Below, piece after piece: positions 45,367 to 59,085 of a DNA stretch of 64,000 nt (within the stretch, counting starts at the first letter, position 1; the number at the start of each line of letters is the position of its first letter). The position numbers were made by a program, and so were the translations under genes. The stretch spans positions 70,405,192-70,469,191 of the forward strand of contig NC_021672.1 of assembly GCF_000247815.1 (NCBI RefSeq). The letters are read 5' to 3'. The notes beneath the pieces are model-generated. The model was not told the DNA's origin and did not search any database. It was given only the letters and a program-made list of their open reading frames with translations. This DNA is from Ficedula albicollis (taxonomy: Eukaryota; Chordata; Aves; Passeriformes; Muscicapidae).

Positions 45367-48300
45367 GGGATTTGCTGCAGCCCACATCAGCGTGGCACTC
45401 ACTCCCTGTCCCCCCTCCTTTGTATTTAGCTGTGGTCAGGTCCCAGCCCTCACCTCGGTGCTGCCCAGCTCTCCACAGCAGCTGAGCAGGGTGGAGAGCT
45501 GCAGGATAAAATTAGCAGGGAGCTCTTCTCTTGCCAAGCGCTGTGTCTGACCCAGCTGGGCCTGGCAGGGTAGGGAGGAAAACTCTTCAATCTCTCCAGG
45601 CAGAGCACCCTGTGCCTGCTGGGAGGGTTCCCTGCCAGGGGTGGGGATGCCTTGCCCTGGGGGTGCTTGGCAGGATGCTGAAGCTTTTGGGAGAACAGGG
45701 TATTGCCAAGACAGTCCTGGGACACAGTAGGAAATCCTGATTCTCTCTCTGTTTCCTTCTTGTTCTCCCTTTGAATAGCATATAAACAGCCAGGGGGGGC
45801 AGCTCCTGCTCCTGGACACCTTCAGAGCTTCAGGGGCATCCTTGCTTGTGGAAAGGTTTTCTGGGCAGATGAGGGGTTTGGCTGCCCTGAGAAAATGAGT
45901 GTGCATTCACCACTGGCACCCTGCCAGAACAAGCTGCTGGAGATTTCGCTGCCCACCCTAAATGAGAGCTTGTTTGCTCTCTATTACAGGGTGGCCTGGT
46001 GGTTACAGTACAGATTTGGGTGGACAGGGACCTAGGCCAGCCTTGTCTCTGCTGCTGAACAAGCTGCTTTGACCTCCCATGCCTCAATTAGGCTCTATGT
46101 CAAAGGTGTCAGTGGCAATTGTTATTTATTCTTTTGAAATACTTAACGTCCATGAATGGAGAAGCATTCACTGGGCTCCAAATGTGTTCCCTGCAAGGGG
46201 AGAGCCTGTTGTTCCATTTTTGTACTGGACCCAGGCTGCCCTGCTGGAACAGCCCTGCTGGTTTGGCTTCCCCAGGCATGCTGCCACCCTGCCTTTTGTG
46301 AACCAGCTCTGCTGTTGTGTGTGAAGCAGGGGCAGGAACTTGTCTGGGCCCCCAGAATACAGATCTCACCTCTGACCTTTCCCATTCATTGCACTTGCCT
46401 GAACTGGACAGCCTGGGGCAAAAAAAATGGGTGGAAGAATGCAGACTTGGTTTTTAAAACCCTATTCCTTTTTCCAAGGCTCATGGGTAGAGCTCTCTGC
46501 AGTTTGTGCAAGGGCAGCACAATGGCAAAGTGTGACCATTGCAGGGAGAAATAGTGAAGGGTTTGCACATTATTGGTCCTGCCAGCCCTGGAGGAGGCAG
46601 CCTGAGGGACACCATGGGTGTGGTGCAGCAAAATGAGCACCTCTTGACAGCCTAATAAAGGTCAGAGTAAATGTCAACACGGTTTACATTGGGATTTGTG
46701 TTTTATCTGCAGTGGTTGGCAGGCAGTGGTTCTGGGGAAAGCTGTGCCAACAGTGGGAAGAAGAAGAGAAAAGGCATGTTCACAGTCTGTCTGGTCATTG
46801 TTCCTGCCCAAAGGGACGTGAAATTCCCCCTTTTCTGCAAACAGCAGAGAAATGGGAGCAGCTGGGATAGCTGTGTCTTCTGCATTTGACCGGCCAACGC
46901 GGCAAGTGGCCTCTCTGTGTCTGGAGGCACGTCCAGACAATGTGTGCCAGGTCTCCATCACCTCAGATGGATGGGGGAGAGAGACCTCCAGGAACCAGAG
47001 GGGATGGCAGGGTCCAGCCTTGCTCCTGTCTCAGCTCTGGGCACGGGTGGTTTCAGTGGTGAAGTAAAGGAAACAAAACTGCCAAGAGGATCTCTGGCTT
47101 CCCTTTCCTTTTCCCTGCTGGAGGTGGACAGTGTCTATGTGAAGTGTCTATGTGAAGGACATCAAGGTGTTTTTAGCATGGGTGAAGAAAGGCAAACTGT
47201 AAAATACATGGGCAAGTGTGTCTCCTACAACTGCAAGAGGACCTGTTTGGGGCTACTGTTTTTGCTGGAAAGATTTATTTGCCTGAAACCCAGCAAGGTG
47301 AAGAAAGCATCACTTTCTTTCACCACAATCTGGGGAAAAGGCAGCTGTGTCTTGCTCTTCCCCACTCACACAAATCTGGCAAGTCCTAGTAGAGGATATT
47401 TTGATTAAAATCCACCACTGTAATATTTTGCTGCCTCCCCTCTGGAGAGCTGGGCATCTACAAAGCCTGCAGAGATCTCTGCTCAGAGTTAAGCTGCTAA
47501 AATTGACGGAGGTGCCTTTGTTGGGTTCAGCAGGTCTCAAGATTTACAGTTTACAGTTCTTGTCTCAGATCCTGAAACTGGAGTGGTTCAAGGGGGTGAC
47601 CTCCTACTCTTCCTGGGGGTGTTCATTGGCAGGCTGAGCAGGACCCCTATATCCCCTGCTGTTAGATCTGGGTGTATTTTTCTAACTGTGGAGTGAAATG
47701 AAAAGGCGGCTTAAGGCTTTAGTCACAGAAAGCTTTTTTTGGGAGAGTGGAGCTTCATAGATTGCTTGGCTGAGAGTAGAAGCCCCCAGAAGGAGAACAG
47801 CTCAGGTGTTTGACACTGGTCTGGTTCTCAAACCAGGCAGTGCTTGTGGGGGGAGTCTCCCAGAGCAAGCACGTGCAAGTTAAAAAATACAAAAACAAGA
47901 AAAAGGAGAATGAGAGAAAGTAGTGATGGGGGGAATAAAGCATTTGAGTCACCATTGTGCTTGTAGCAAACACTCAGGACAACCCTTGTCCAGCCCTGGC
48001 CACCTTGGCAGGACAAGGCAGAGGCATGAAATCTAAGTGATTTTTCTCATGAATGTTGTTGATCCATTTGTGCAGTTGGAGGCACATAAGTTGCCATTTT
48101 TCTTTAATGCTTTCAGATTTTACCAGCTATGCCTGTTGCAGGTGCTTGGGGTTTGTCATTTCATTATGTGGCTTAACTGAAACCACACAATTCTCTGTGT
48201 GCATCTCCTTGTCAATAACCCATATTTTAAACATTACTGTTATTATTTAAAGTAGATGTGATGGTGCTGTCTGGACCTGTAGCTTTGTAAAGAAAATAAT

Positions 48301-49181
48301 CATAATTTTATTCTCTGCAGGTGTGTGTATCTCAAGTTCTAAATGTAAACATGTAGAGGGTCTCTGTGTGCTTTAAACATTACAAAATCAGCCCAGAGCC
48401 CAGAAACTCAGAAACTAGCAATCAAATCTCCCAAGAAAACATAGCCTAACCCTAATTTTGCAATGTGTGCCAAGTAGCCTCACGATAGCACCTTTTAAGT
48501 GCCCTGTGCTCCAAAGGCACCTGTGTTCCTCCTGTTTGCTGAGCACATCTAATCAAACCTGTTTGTTCCAGGTTAAGAGCCATATCCCATCAGAAGAACT
48601 GCAGCACCTGGACTTCACTATGAGTTCTTTCAGGTGGCCAGGGAATTTGGTGCTGAGCTCCACTGCTAGGGCAATTTTACGTGCACCTCATTGCCCAAGG
48701 TGTGCGGAGCTGAAACATCCAGCTGCAGCTCTTCCCTCTCCACCCTGAACCAGAGGAGGCCACAGGCTGGAGATGAGATGAGGGTTTTGGCAGCTAAGCA
48801 GTGTGCTGCTGCTCTTAAACAGCATGCTGGCAGTGCTCAGTGAGCTTTTTTATAGACCAGAGGCACATCTTCAACACCAGCTTCACTCTTCTGCAGTGGC
48901 CTCCTTTGTGGGAGGCTTCATTACACTCTGCCCTGATGTTTTAGCATTACTTAATGTTGAGATACAGCCTGGGATTTGCAGGGTCAGTCTTGGATGCAGT
49001 TTTAAAGCATTGTGAGTGATACAGGCTGTCCTCTGCATTTGCTGTCTACCAGAGGAGCAAGTGCTGTCAGGCACTTTCTCTCCAGCGAGGGTTTCTCCTG
49101 TTGCCTTCCCCTGTGCATGGAGAGATCCAGGGATCCTCTCTGTGTGGGATGTGCGGTGAAAGCAGCACAGGTGAGAGACTG
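45367..49181. other. Gene-free region with a MIR-like SINE
   Basis: Moderately GC-rich sequence with no supported exon. The one recognised element is the old SINE at 45988-46178. Confidence 0.5.
45988..46178 (+). mobile_element. Ancient MIR-like (CORE) SINE fragment
   Basis: The order of tggtggttacagtacagatt, tctctgctgctgaacaagct, tttgacctcccatgcctcaa and a tail resembling the reptile MIR 3' end (tttgaaatacttaacgtcca) fits a diverged MIR-type SINE. It is heavily mutated, so the call is by pattern only. Confidence 0.5.
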
Positions 49182-49373
49182 CAGGAACCAGCACTTGTCT
49201 GTCCATGCTGCTGTCTCCCTCGTGAAACTGTCCCAGGGAGCCATTGTACATTTGTAGGCACATCACAGGTGTGTGCCCAGGAACCAGCACGTGTCTGTCC
49301 ATGCTGCTGTCTCCCACGTGAAACTGTCCCAGGGAGCCACTGTACATTTGTAGGCACATCACAGGTGTGTGCT
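49182..49373. repeat. Two-copy tandem duplication, 96-bp unit
   Basis: Copies 49182-49277 and 49278-49373 start caggaaccagcac and share ttgtaggcacatcacaggtg. They differ at a few positions. Confidence 0.93.
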
Positions 49374-49984
49374 GCAATTCCTCTCCCAGCTCCCTGCCCA
49401 GGAAGCACCTGGATAACCCCAGCCTGTGTCTCAGTGACTGCAGCACTTGTTCACTCCTTTATGTTGTGGCACCAGTTTTCCTCCTTCCTTCCACCCCCAG
49501 AGCTCTGCGCCTCTCTGCTCCTCCCTACAAAACATCTCTCCTCTTGCCAGAAGGCATCCATCCCTTCATCTCTGAGGCTGTCCACCCACCCCATCCCCCA
49601 GCTTCATGTTCTGGGTGTGTGGATGTGCTCCCCACACGTTCACTCCTCTTCACACATACCTGTCCACCCCAGCATGCAAGTGCCTGCTTGCTGCTGACCT
49701 CACCTACCTACTGCTGCTTCACTGTGTTCCCCTGAATGTTTTCATGGCCATGAAAACCTTACTGTCTCCTGCCAAGCTCCTGAGGCTGCACAGCTTGCAC
49801 TATGTTACAGTCCCTTTACCTTCTGGGATCCTTTAAGGTGGAGAACAAGGTTGATGTATGCAAGAGGTCAGATCCTGGAATAAATAAGGCATGACATGGC
49901 CACTGCAAATTTCCTTTCTAGGGTTGCAGCCATGCATTTGCATTTCAAATTGCTCCACACATTTCAAATTGATCCCACACCATC

Positions 49985-50470
49985 TCCTCAGCTGGAGGGG
50001 TGGCTCTGTATGTAACAGAGGGGTTAGAATGTACAGAGCTCACTGGGAGCCTCTGGGTGAGACTCAAGGAGCAAACAAATAATTCAGATATCATTTCGGG
50101 AGGCCACTATGGAGCTCCCAGCCAGGACAGTGACACCAACAAATTATTCTTCAAGGAGTTAAGGGAACACTTCCAAGTCAACTGCCCTGGTCCTTTTTGG
50201 GCAACTTCAACTTGTTAGAAGTTAACTGGGGGCATCACACAGTTGGTATGACCTGGGTACAACTAGAAAATCCAGAAAAACTGGATGATAACTTTATGGA
50301 ACAGGTCCTAAGGGACTCAGGAAAATGTCCTCCTTGATCTGCTGCTTGTCTGCAGAGAGGGTCTCTTTGCTGGAGTGGAGATTGGTGCCACAATCACAAT
50401 CAACACTCTGGACAACAATCCACCCTGGATCAGTTGCAAAGGGACCAAGAGATGGAGAGGCCAGGGATCA
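49985..50470 (+). mobile_element. Degraded CR1 LINE fragment, endonuclease region
   Basis: The translation in shifting frames resembles the CR1 endonuclease domain. A region like ggccactatggagctcccag is followed by ggcaacttcaacttgttaga (the GDFNL-like motif). A later ccttgatctgctgcttgtct and gagagggtctctttgctgga fit the DLLLTNREGL stretch. Frameshifts and stops show it is inactive. Confidence 0.65.
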
Positions 50471-53400
50471 GTGGGAAATAGCCAGAGCATGAGCTAGGAT
50501 TAGGTTAGGAAGATAATGATTAGGTTATAATAATTAGTTATTATCTGAGGAAGCAGCTGCCAGTGGTCAGGACTAGGGGGTAATGGAAAGGACCAGGTCT
50601 GGGGGAGCAGGGTGGGCACAGCCAGAGGCAGCAGGACAGCACCATGCCCCACGGATGGACTGCCATGGCAGCATCATGTGTGAAGGCAGCACTGGGGTGC
50701 CAGGAATGAGAGAGGGGAGCAAAGGATGCTGTGGGAGGGTCCTAACCACAGAAAACACCCTGCCTGACATGGTCAAACTTGATGGCTTAGGGGCACCTGG
50801 GTTTGAAAGCTGGAAATCTGGGTTGGCCTGGAGCTGCTCCCATGGCCATTCACTGCTCAGCCCTTGCAGGAGTGTAAAAGAAAGAATTTCAGGGTCTAAA
50901 CACTGTTCCTCAAAACTCTGCTGCTCAGGGGAGTTACTCCAGATTTACCACAGCACTTCTGAGCTCTAAGACAGGCCATGGGGAGCTAATTAAAGTCAGG
51001 CTGTATGAGATTTGAGATGGTCAATCCTTCATCTGCATAACTGGGTCCCTCTGAGTTGCTGGAGTTGTTTGGAAAGGAAACAGGACACCTTACACCTGAG
51101 ACTGGAAAATACAAGGAAACCTCTTTCAGAAATGGTCACACAGGTGCTGCTCGGGACGAGAGGTGACACAGGAGTCACTCACTGATCTGTATGGTAAAAA
51201 ATGAGCTGTGCAAGAAAGCTGTCTGCCTTGCTGGCTGCAGCTCATCCAAACGTGGATGGAGTGAGGCCATGGGCTGGATCTGAGCCCACAGAAGCCAGCA
51301 GTGGGGCTCCTCTGGGCTGCAGCCAACATGGTCCAGAGCAGCTTTGTTTTAAAAATGGAAGAGAACATAAACAGGCATGACTGAGCTCTGACATTCCCTT
51401 GAGCTCACATCCATCTCTGCCTGGTGCAGAGCAGCTCTGTGTGCTTCCATGGTCAGGGATATCATCAGGTCCCAGAAGGAACAGCAGAGGTGCTCAGGCA
51501 GAGGAGCTTTTCTTGTGACAGGATTTACTTGTGTAAGATACCTGTGTCCTGATCTTTTCCCCTGTGGAGACAATTTCATGCTGGTCCTACAGCAGAATTC
51601 ATAGTGGTTTTAGAGATTAAATCAGTTTCTTGATTTCCCTCAGCACTGCACCATTAAATGAGAGTTACACCATGAGCCTGTAAAGCATTGTTTGTAAAAT
51701 AACTCTATTGTGTGTGTGCTGGGTGCTCTCAGCACAGTTAATCCAGTGCTGCAAGTGGCGTGGCTGGTATTTATTTTAAGGGTTGGATAATTTTATGACT
51801 AATAGTAACGCTTGCAATTATGCTTGGTAAGAAAGGAGTAATCACAATTTGTGCTGCAGGGCATGGGCTGACTGTTTCTGTAGGTCATGAGGACTTCTTT
51901 TTTTTTTTTTTTCCTTCTCTGTAAAGTAATACAGCTAAAGGTACTTTTCAAGGTTGTTTTCTTCTGCCGTTTAAACATTAGATGTTGGCTGCTGGTCAAA
52001 GATGGATTATCTGATGGGATGAACCAATGGCCTGATCTGCTAATCACTAAATTCCTATGTAAGGCTTTGATTTCCTGCAGTGAGGTGCTGTGCTGTGACT
52101 TTTCAGAGAGACCCTTTTTTGTGAGATGGAGTTAAAGCACCAGCTCTGGTCCCTAATTGAAACCAGCAGCACTCAGTGAGTTTGGACCATGTCAGCCTGC
52201 TGAGTAGCCCTAGGCAGTCCTCTGTGGTTTCTGATCCATGCACAAGAACTGCATCTCTGGCAGAAGGCCTTAGAGTTGAGTGAAAAAACTGCAATAGATA
52301 ATCTACCATATTTATTTCACTTTGTTTGCTTGCTTGTGCAACTTCCAGGAGCAAATCAAAAATCTCCTGGCATGTGTTTGATATTATTTAGCACTTGTAG
52401 AAGCTCTGCTGGTTTTTTTTTTTATTTTTCTCCTGATCTGGCTAAGGCTAGCCTTTAGATAATCCAGGCCTGTTGTGAATGCTTGTGAGAAGTGAATTAA
52501 AAACTAGCCCCTCTCTGAGTAAATTAAAACACCATCTGAAAATATGTTTGGGTTGATTCTTCCAGGGTGGTTCAGTCGCTCAGAAAACTGGATGAAGGCC
52601 ACTTTAATTACTGGGAAGATGAGTGGTAGAAAGAGTCTTTTAATGTTGCTGCTTGTGGCAGCTTGGTTTTGCCCAGTTCCTTCCACTCCAGAGCTGTACA
52701 GCTCTGTACAAACTGTGTACAGCTGTGCACACAAATAGCTGGGCACTTTTACCACTGGGCAAAATCCCTGGTGGGTGATGTTTTTGTTTTTAAAGAGCAA
52801 AAAATAACCTGGCTTGGTTTTCCAGCTTGTGGTTTGCAGCACCATTGGTTAGAAAACATCCTTTTGATATAAAAGTGAACTGGAGCAAGCTGCTAAAAGA
52901 GAGAAAATACAGGATACTGAGATGTTGTCCTGTATCACCTCTGTGACTGTAATTGCATTTTGGCATCTCATGGGTCCTGCTGAAAGCCTGCTCACCGAGT
53001 TGCTGAGCAAATGTGCTGCCTTGTGGTATTGAACAGCCAGGATTTCACCAGGGGTTTACCTTCTGTCTCAGGTTCACAGGTACCCCAGCCTCCCCAAACC
53101 CTGTTCCCATCCGTCTGTTAGAGGTCAGTGCTGCATCTTGTCGGGCTGGGGAGGGGAAAGGACTTGTTTTGCTGGGAGAAATGTGACCCTACACTGCAAG
53201 GACATGAGCACTGAGAGTTCCCCCAGGCCTTTGTAGCAGGTCAGGGGTGGTTTGGTGTCCAAATGTGATGGTTTCATTGGTGCTTTTCTCATGTCTGAGA
53301 TGGCAAAGTCCTGGGTGGAAAGAATAGCTTATATGACAGTTACTCTTTTTTTCTCCTCATCCTTGCTTCTTCTCCTAGATTTACCCTGGGCTGAGGGATG

Positions 53401-55943
53401 AGTCACAAAATCTACTGGGCTTTTGGGAGAAGAGCCTTGGGCACCAGGCAGGGAGGGAGCAGGGAGTGGTGGGCCAGATGGAGCAGATAAAACCCAATGC
53501 TGCTGGAGCAGTGTTCTCCACTCCAGGTGCTGGCAGCAGGCTGGGGCAGCTGGGGAGAACATTTTGGCTCAGCCACCAACCTGCCTGGACAACAACCTGT
53601 CCTGGAGTCAGTCCTGGAGCTGCACAAGGCAGGAGGGTTGCTCACAGCCAGGGAGGAGGAGATGAAAGGGGGAGGAGGGACCAGCTATCATTTATTCATG
53701 CTGTTGAGTTGTGTTTCTTTCCAGTGCTGTGAGGCTGGGGCAGGACTTGCAGGCAGCTGATGAAAGAGGAGACAGGAAACATGAGAGAGCTTTCAGGAGG
53801 GCTGCTGGGAGATGGGGAGCTCTGTGTGCTCCCCCAGAATAGTCACTAAGAGTCTGAGAGGGCAAGGGAGTGCCCTTGAGGGAGAAAAGAAAGTAAATAA
53901 AAAGCATGGAGAGGCCAGCTGAGAAGGGGTGGAAGGAACTGGGAAGTCATCTTGTTATTGCAGATTTGGTAGAAAAAAAAAATGGTTTTTTCCTTCTTTG
54001 ATATTTCCTGTTTGCTAAAAATTTTAAGTTAATGTTAAGACCGAGGTGTATTTCCTTTCTTTTGAGCTATTGCTGGGTGAGAGTTTGCCTGTCCAGAGAG
54101 CCCACTACATTGCTGGCATAAGTGAGCTCAGGTTTTGTGAAAAAGACCTAAAAGACTTCCTGGGGTTAGATATGGGGATGGGTTTTAGAAATATCTGAAA
54201 AATTTCTGTGGAGTCTGGTGGAAAATGATGCATGCTCTGTTTTGTTTTTTTTAACTCTTCACAGCCTGTAGCAGAGATGAACTTGCTAATTAAACTCTTC
54301 TTTTATTTGAGATTATCCAAAATAGTTAGAAATGTTCATAAAGGGCATCTCTCCACAAGGGTTGCCCACATCAACTGAATGCTTTAGGGACCAGATTTCA
54401 CCAAACTTCTGGGACATGCTGTGTGTCTCTGGTTTTGTGACAGCCATGCTTTTTGATCATATGCAAAGATGAGCAAAAAATGCTGCTCTGACATTTCCAA
54501 ATTATGCAGTTACAAGCATTTGAAGTTAAACCCAGTGAGGCTTTGCCAGCTGCTGGGATACAGAGATCAGATTTTTTTTTTTAACTAGAAAGCAAGTTGT
54601 TTTTTTTAATTTCTAATGAGGATCAGAGTGCCCAGAGGCCTGATTTTTCCAATAGAAGCAGTAGCATTTTTGAAACAGATCTGTGTGAGCCTGAGTGCAC
54701 AGACCCTTTGGAATCAGAGTCCATCCTGGCACTTTTTTGGTGTGATATGTGTTGTGCAGGTGTCACTCCTGATGTTGGCTGAAAGAGCAAGGGGGAGCAC
54801 ACTGGGCCATCCTGGAGTGATTCTCTCTTCACCAGGTTTTCCTCTTGGCTTGACTCTTGCCAAGAGCCAGGGCAGCACAGAAATGAACCTGGTGGATGTG
54901 AGTGATTTTGGTTTGCTGCCAGTTTACCTTGTTGGCATATTCATTCAGATTTTTTTTTTTTTTTTGTGATGGGTAAGCTCCTGGGCAATAGACTGCTGAA
55001 ATTCCCATTGCATCATTTTGGCATCAGGTCTCTAAGTAGAAGAGCATGTCTAACAGTGGCACTTATGTGTGTTATGAAATAAAATAGACAAAGCCCTAAC
55101 ATCCTGTAGCAAACAGGATTTACTTTCTGCTCCATGTTGTATAAATCCCATTAAATTCTGATTCATCCAGAACAATATCCAGGTGGTAGCCTGGATATTA
55201 TTCTGTGGTTGCTTTGTTTGAATGAGAAAAAATTCCTATCTCATTAATATAGTAGGGATATAAATAATAAACTCAGGTTGCAAAACCTTATTCCTTCTGG
55301 CATTCAACCTCTTATCTCTTGTCCCTACATTCTCATTTTCCAGGATCACAAAGATTTTTGATCACAGACTTGAAACTTGCTGTGAAGAAGGTGCATCTCT
55401 AATGGAGAGATGGAGAGCACAGAATCAGAGAGGAAGCCTTGCAGCATTCTTGCAAACTCTGCAGCACTTAATTGTATTGCCATTCTAGGCTGGGCTCTAA
55501 ATAGGCACATGTGTGGCTTGGCCCAAATCCCAGCACTTTCCCTTGGGATTTCAGCTTCCAAGGTACTTAAAGACAGGTTTTTCAAAAGTAGTGAAGTTGT
55601 AAATTGTTGGGGTTGAGAGTTATCAGCGTATTTAGATGGCTGGCTGTTTTCAAACTACTTCACAAACTATTTTTGTCTTGTGTGGTGAACAGGATGGAGT
55701 TGACTTGGAACGAGGCCTGGGACTTGATGAGAGAAGACTTTTCTGTGTTCAGGGACCTGAATTCAGAGAATCCCACGGGAGATGGTCTCAGGGAGCTTTG
55801 CAGGAAAGGACTTTGGGGCTCTGGTAAAAGCTGCTTTAGGTGACAGTGATGCTGTTGTGAGCAGGGATTCAGACCAGACTTCCAGAGGTGCTGTCCAGCC
55901 TCAACAATTCTGTGCTTTGGTATTAGCATGCATTAAAAATAGA
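50471..55943. other. Gene-free region, no exon supported
   Basis: No conserved exon or recognisable repeat family is seen. A 16-bp perfect palindrome lies at 52690-52705 and poly-T tracts occur near 51900 and 54950. Confidence 0.5.
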
Positions 55944-56073
55944 TTAAAAGAGAAGAATGAGCTACCCTGGGCTATTTTTGGAGGACACACAGTCCCCATC
56001 TCCATCCGTTAAAAGAGAAGAATGAGCTACCCTGGGCTGGTTTTGGAGGACACACAGTCCCCATCTCCATCCT
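55944..56073. repeat. Two-copy tandem duplication, 65-bp unit
   Basis: Copies 55944-56008 and 56009-56073 share ttaaaagagaagaatgagct and acacacagtccccatctcca with very few differences. Confidence 0.93.
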
Positions 56074-58234
56074 AAGAGACACTGCACTGGGAACTTTTCC
56101 TATAAAACTGTATAGCACATAATCTGCACTGTAATGTTTCAGAGCACCAGACCTGAGGTCTGATGTAGAACCTGGAGCTTTGTGAGTGACTGGGGTCACA
56201 GGAACATAAAAGACAGACAATAAACAGCTTTTGGCAAAATGCAGGTGAGAGGACAGCTGTTTTTTATGGCCTTCAGTTTTGGCAGAACATCCTAGAATTT
56301 TGGGTATTTTGATATATGTGGTTGTGTAAGGCAGTACACTCTCACCATTATGGAAAAAGGCTAAAATTGAACAGTTAGTGGAGCTTGGTAGGAATCACAC
56401 CAGGAGCCTGTGGAAAAGGTCAGTGAAACTTAGTGAAGAGACTGAGAAGAGTATTTGGATGAAATCTCAGGTCAGCATGTAAATAACCAATGTCAGATGG
56501 CATTTTCAGTGGATATTTGTTCTGGAGCCAGTACAGGAATTACTGTGTGAGTTTCCTGTCCTGAATTACACAAGAGGCAGATTGGACAGTTGTTAGGGTT
56601 TTGTTTGTCCTAAAGTTCATTAGCTGGAGGAGTGCTGGGCAGTAGGAAACCCTTTTCCTTGGCTTATGGAAATTTCCAGCGCATTGGAAAGAAAATTATC
56701 ATTTTGCAATCACTCCCTTGCCAAGCCACCTTCAGCAGTGGGAAGGGCAGTTTTAATGCTCTGGTAGAAAGCTGCAGCACAGTTAAATATTCCACTGAAA
56801 CAGGATAGCTCTGTGAGGCATGCTGGCCCAGCTCCAGGGCTGTCTCCTGCTGGGTGAAGGATCACCTCCTGGAAGCCTTTAGGAATGCCTGCTGGTGGCA
56901 GGGATTGCTGGTGGAAAACAGGGGCCCTGCAGCAGCTTTTGGCTGGCCCCTGCAGCCTGGGCTTTGGGAAGTTCAGCTCCTGAATGCCTCTGAGATTGTT
57001 CTGTCTGGGGCAGAGCTCAGCCCAGAAATCTCCCAGTGAATAATTTTTCAGTTCCCTGGAAGGAGCAGTAGAAATTATTCCCCTGGTTTTCTGAAATGTA
57101 GGGCAGTGTGATAAAACACTATCACACGTGGATTTTGTTAATACAGAAGGTAGCACAAAAATGGGTTAAATTTATAGTACTACTTAAATGTCATTCATGA
57201 AGTGCAGCAATGGCACAATTTTATCATCATATTTCCACTGTCAAAGCTGCTTTAATTTGTGTTTCCAACTCCCAGCTATAATAATAATGAAAATATTAAT
57301 ATATTTAAGCTGCATCACAATGAAAAAAACCCCAACAATCTGCAACAACTCAAAGTGCCCATATAGGGAATGACAGGAGATAAAGTATATAGGGGATTTT
57401 TTTCCCTAAGAACGGGATCTCTTTCAGGATCTACACTTGGAATCAGCTAAAAATTAACAATTGCTGGCACTTCAGATAAGAAAGATCTTCATTAGCTTCA
57501 AAACCCCTCCTAGTGAGGGATGTGCCTATGGATCAGCTAAGAGCAGAATAGTTCCTTTGTTTCTTCTCATTATTGCATGTACTTTGCTAAAGCAAACTGA
57601 ATCTTCCCTATCAGCCAGCAAAAAGTCCTTTAAACTGCTTGAATCATCAACCTCCCTGGTTCTGAGCTGTGCTGTGCCTTACCCAGGGGTCTGTCTTGTA
57701 CTTCCTATGATTGTGTGCCTGCCCATCTGCAAATGTGCTCATTGTGAGCAGCCCGCAGCAGCACGCTGGGATCTTTGGAGGAAAGTTCAAGGGGATTGTT
57801 CCACGCAGCAGCAAGGAGACAGGGCTGGGCTGGGCAGAGCTGGGCTGGGTATTTTGGGGCTGCTGGTGCCCCTCAGCTCAGTCCCGGTCCTGCTCTGCAG
57901 GAGGGATGTGCCAGGGGTGTCTCCACCCACAGCAACCCTCCTCCATCATCATCATCCCTCTCCCAGCTCTGGTGGATTTTAAGGATGCTGGGATGCTCAA
58001 AACAGATGAGCTTTTAAGGCAAGGCTTACAGAGCAAATTGTTCTTGTTGCCTCTTCTTGTGTGGCTTCCCTTAAGCCTTCTTGAGAAAGTTTTTAATTGG
58101 AAGATGCCACTTTAAAAAAGATAATCCCAAGTCAGAGTGGAGTGTATCCCAGTTTAGCAGGCTGAAAACAGTCAGCAAACTCAGTAAAACTTCTCTCAAA
58201 CAGTGGGATTTAAGCATGGGTGTTTTAGCAAACT
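56074..58234. other. Gene-free region, no exon supported
   Basis: No exon or repeat family recognised. A short gctgggctgggc-type repetitive patch occurs near 57821-57850. Confidence 0.5.
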
Positions 58235-58459
58235 AGGCAGTGGTAAATACAAGCTCTTTTTGTCTCTGTGGAGACAGGTTGAATATCAGGGAAAGGTTTT
58301 TCACCCAGGGGCTGTTCAGGTGCTGGAACAGGCTACCCAGGACAGTAGTCACAGCTCAAGGAGCATTTAGACAAGGCTCTCTGGAACTCTTGGGGTTATC
58401 CTGTGCAGGGCCAGGAGTTGGACTTCCCTTTCAACTCAGAATATTCTGTGATTCTATGG
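58235..58459 (+). mobile_element. CR1 LINE 3' fragment
   Basis: The typical CR1 3' order is visible: tcacccaggggctgttcagg, gctggaacaggctacccagg, cagctcaaggagcatttaga, cagggccaggagttggactt, ending attctgtgattctatg. It is truncated and non-coding. Confidence 0.93.
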
Positions 58460-58580
58460 GATAAAAAGTAGTTTCTGTGAGCTCCTCCTGGTTCCCACTT
58501 CCTTAATTATTTTTGTCAAGTGTGTTGCAGAGGCTGGCCTGAGCTCCAAAGCAGGACATGGATGTGGGAGTTAGGTCAGT

Positions 58581-59085
58581 CAGAGGAGAAACAGTATTTC
58601 AGAAATTCATATTTTGGAATTATGTCACTGGGTAAGAGCTCACTAAAGAGAGTTTACACAACCCCGATTTTTCCTCATAGCAACCCGTGTTGTGTAAATA
58701 AAGCTGTCCCAGAAGCAATGTGTCCCATTGCACAGCCTGCATTTGCTGGGAGGCAGGGTGCCTGGAGGGAGGACTGGCAGCTTGTTTTGTCCATGAGGCA
58801 GAGGAGAAACAATATTTCAGAAGTTCATATTTTGGAATTATGTCACTGGGTAAGAGCTCACTAAAGATCAGAGGAGAAACAGTATTTCAGAAATTCATAT
58901 TTTGGAATTATGTCACTGGGTAAGAGCTCACTAAAGAGAGTTTACACAACCCCGATTTTTCCTCATAGCAACCCGTGTTGTGTAAATAAAGCTGTCCCAG
59001 AAGCAATGTGTCCCATTGCACAGCCTGCATTTGCTGGGAGGCAGGGTGCCTGGAGGGAGGACTGGCAGCTTGTTTTGTCCATGAG
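58581..59085. repeat. Nested duplication: two full copies and one partial copy of a 217-bp unit
   Basis: Full copies are 58581-58797 and 58869-59085. A partial copy of the first about 69 bp lies between them at 58799-58867. All start cagaggagaaaca. The full copies look nearly identical, while the partial one has a few differences. Each full copy includes gtaaataaagctgtcccag. Confidence 0.93.

Noticed and set aside
43897..45550. Three overlapping repetitive proteins of 487-510 residues
   Set aside because: They are the three-frame translation of a stop-free 67-bp minisatellite. There is no promoter, splice or homology evidence.
49101..49697. Plus-strand open frame of 198 residues
   Set aside because: It lies over a two-copy tandem duplication and low-complexity Ser/Pro/Cys sequence, with no recognisable family.
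55604..55843. Plus-strand open frame beginning near a hydrophobic stretch
   Set aside because: It has no known domain. An overlapping frame of similar length is equally open, which points to chance.
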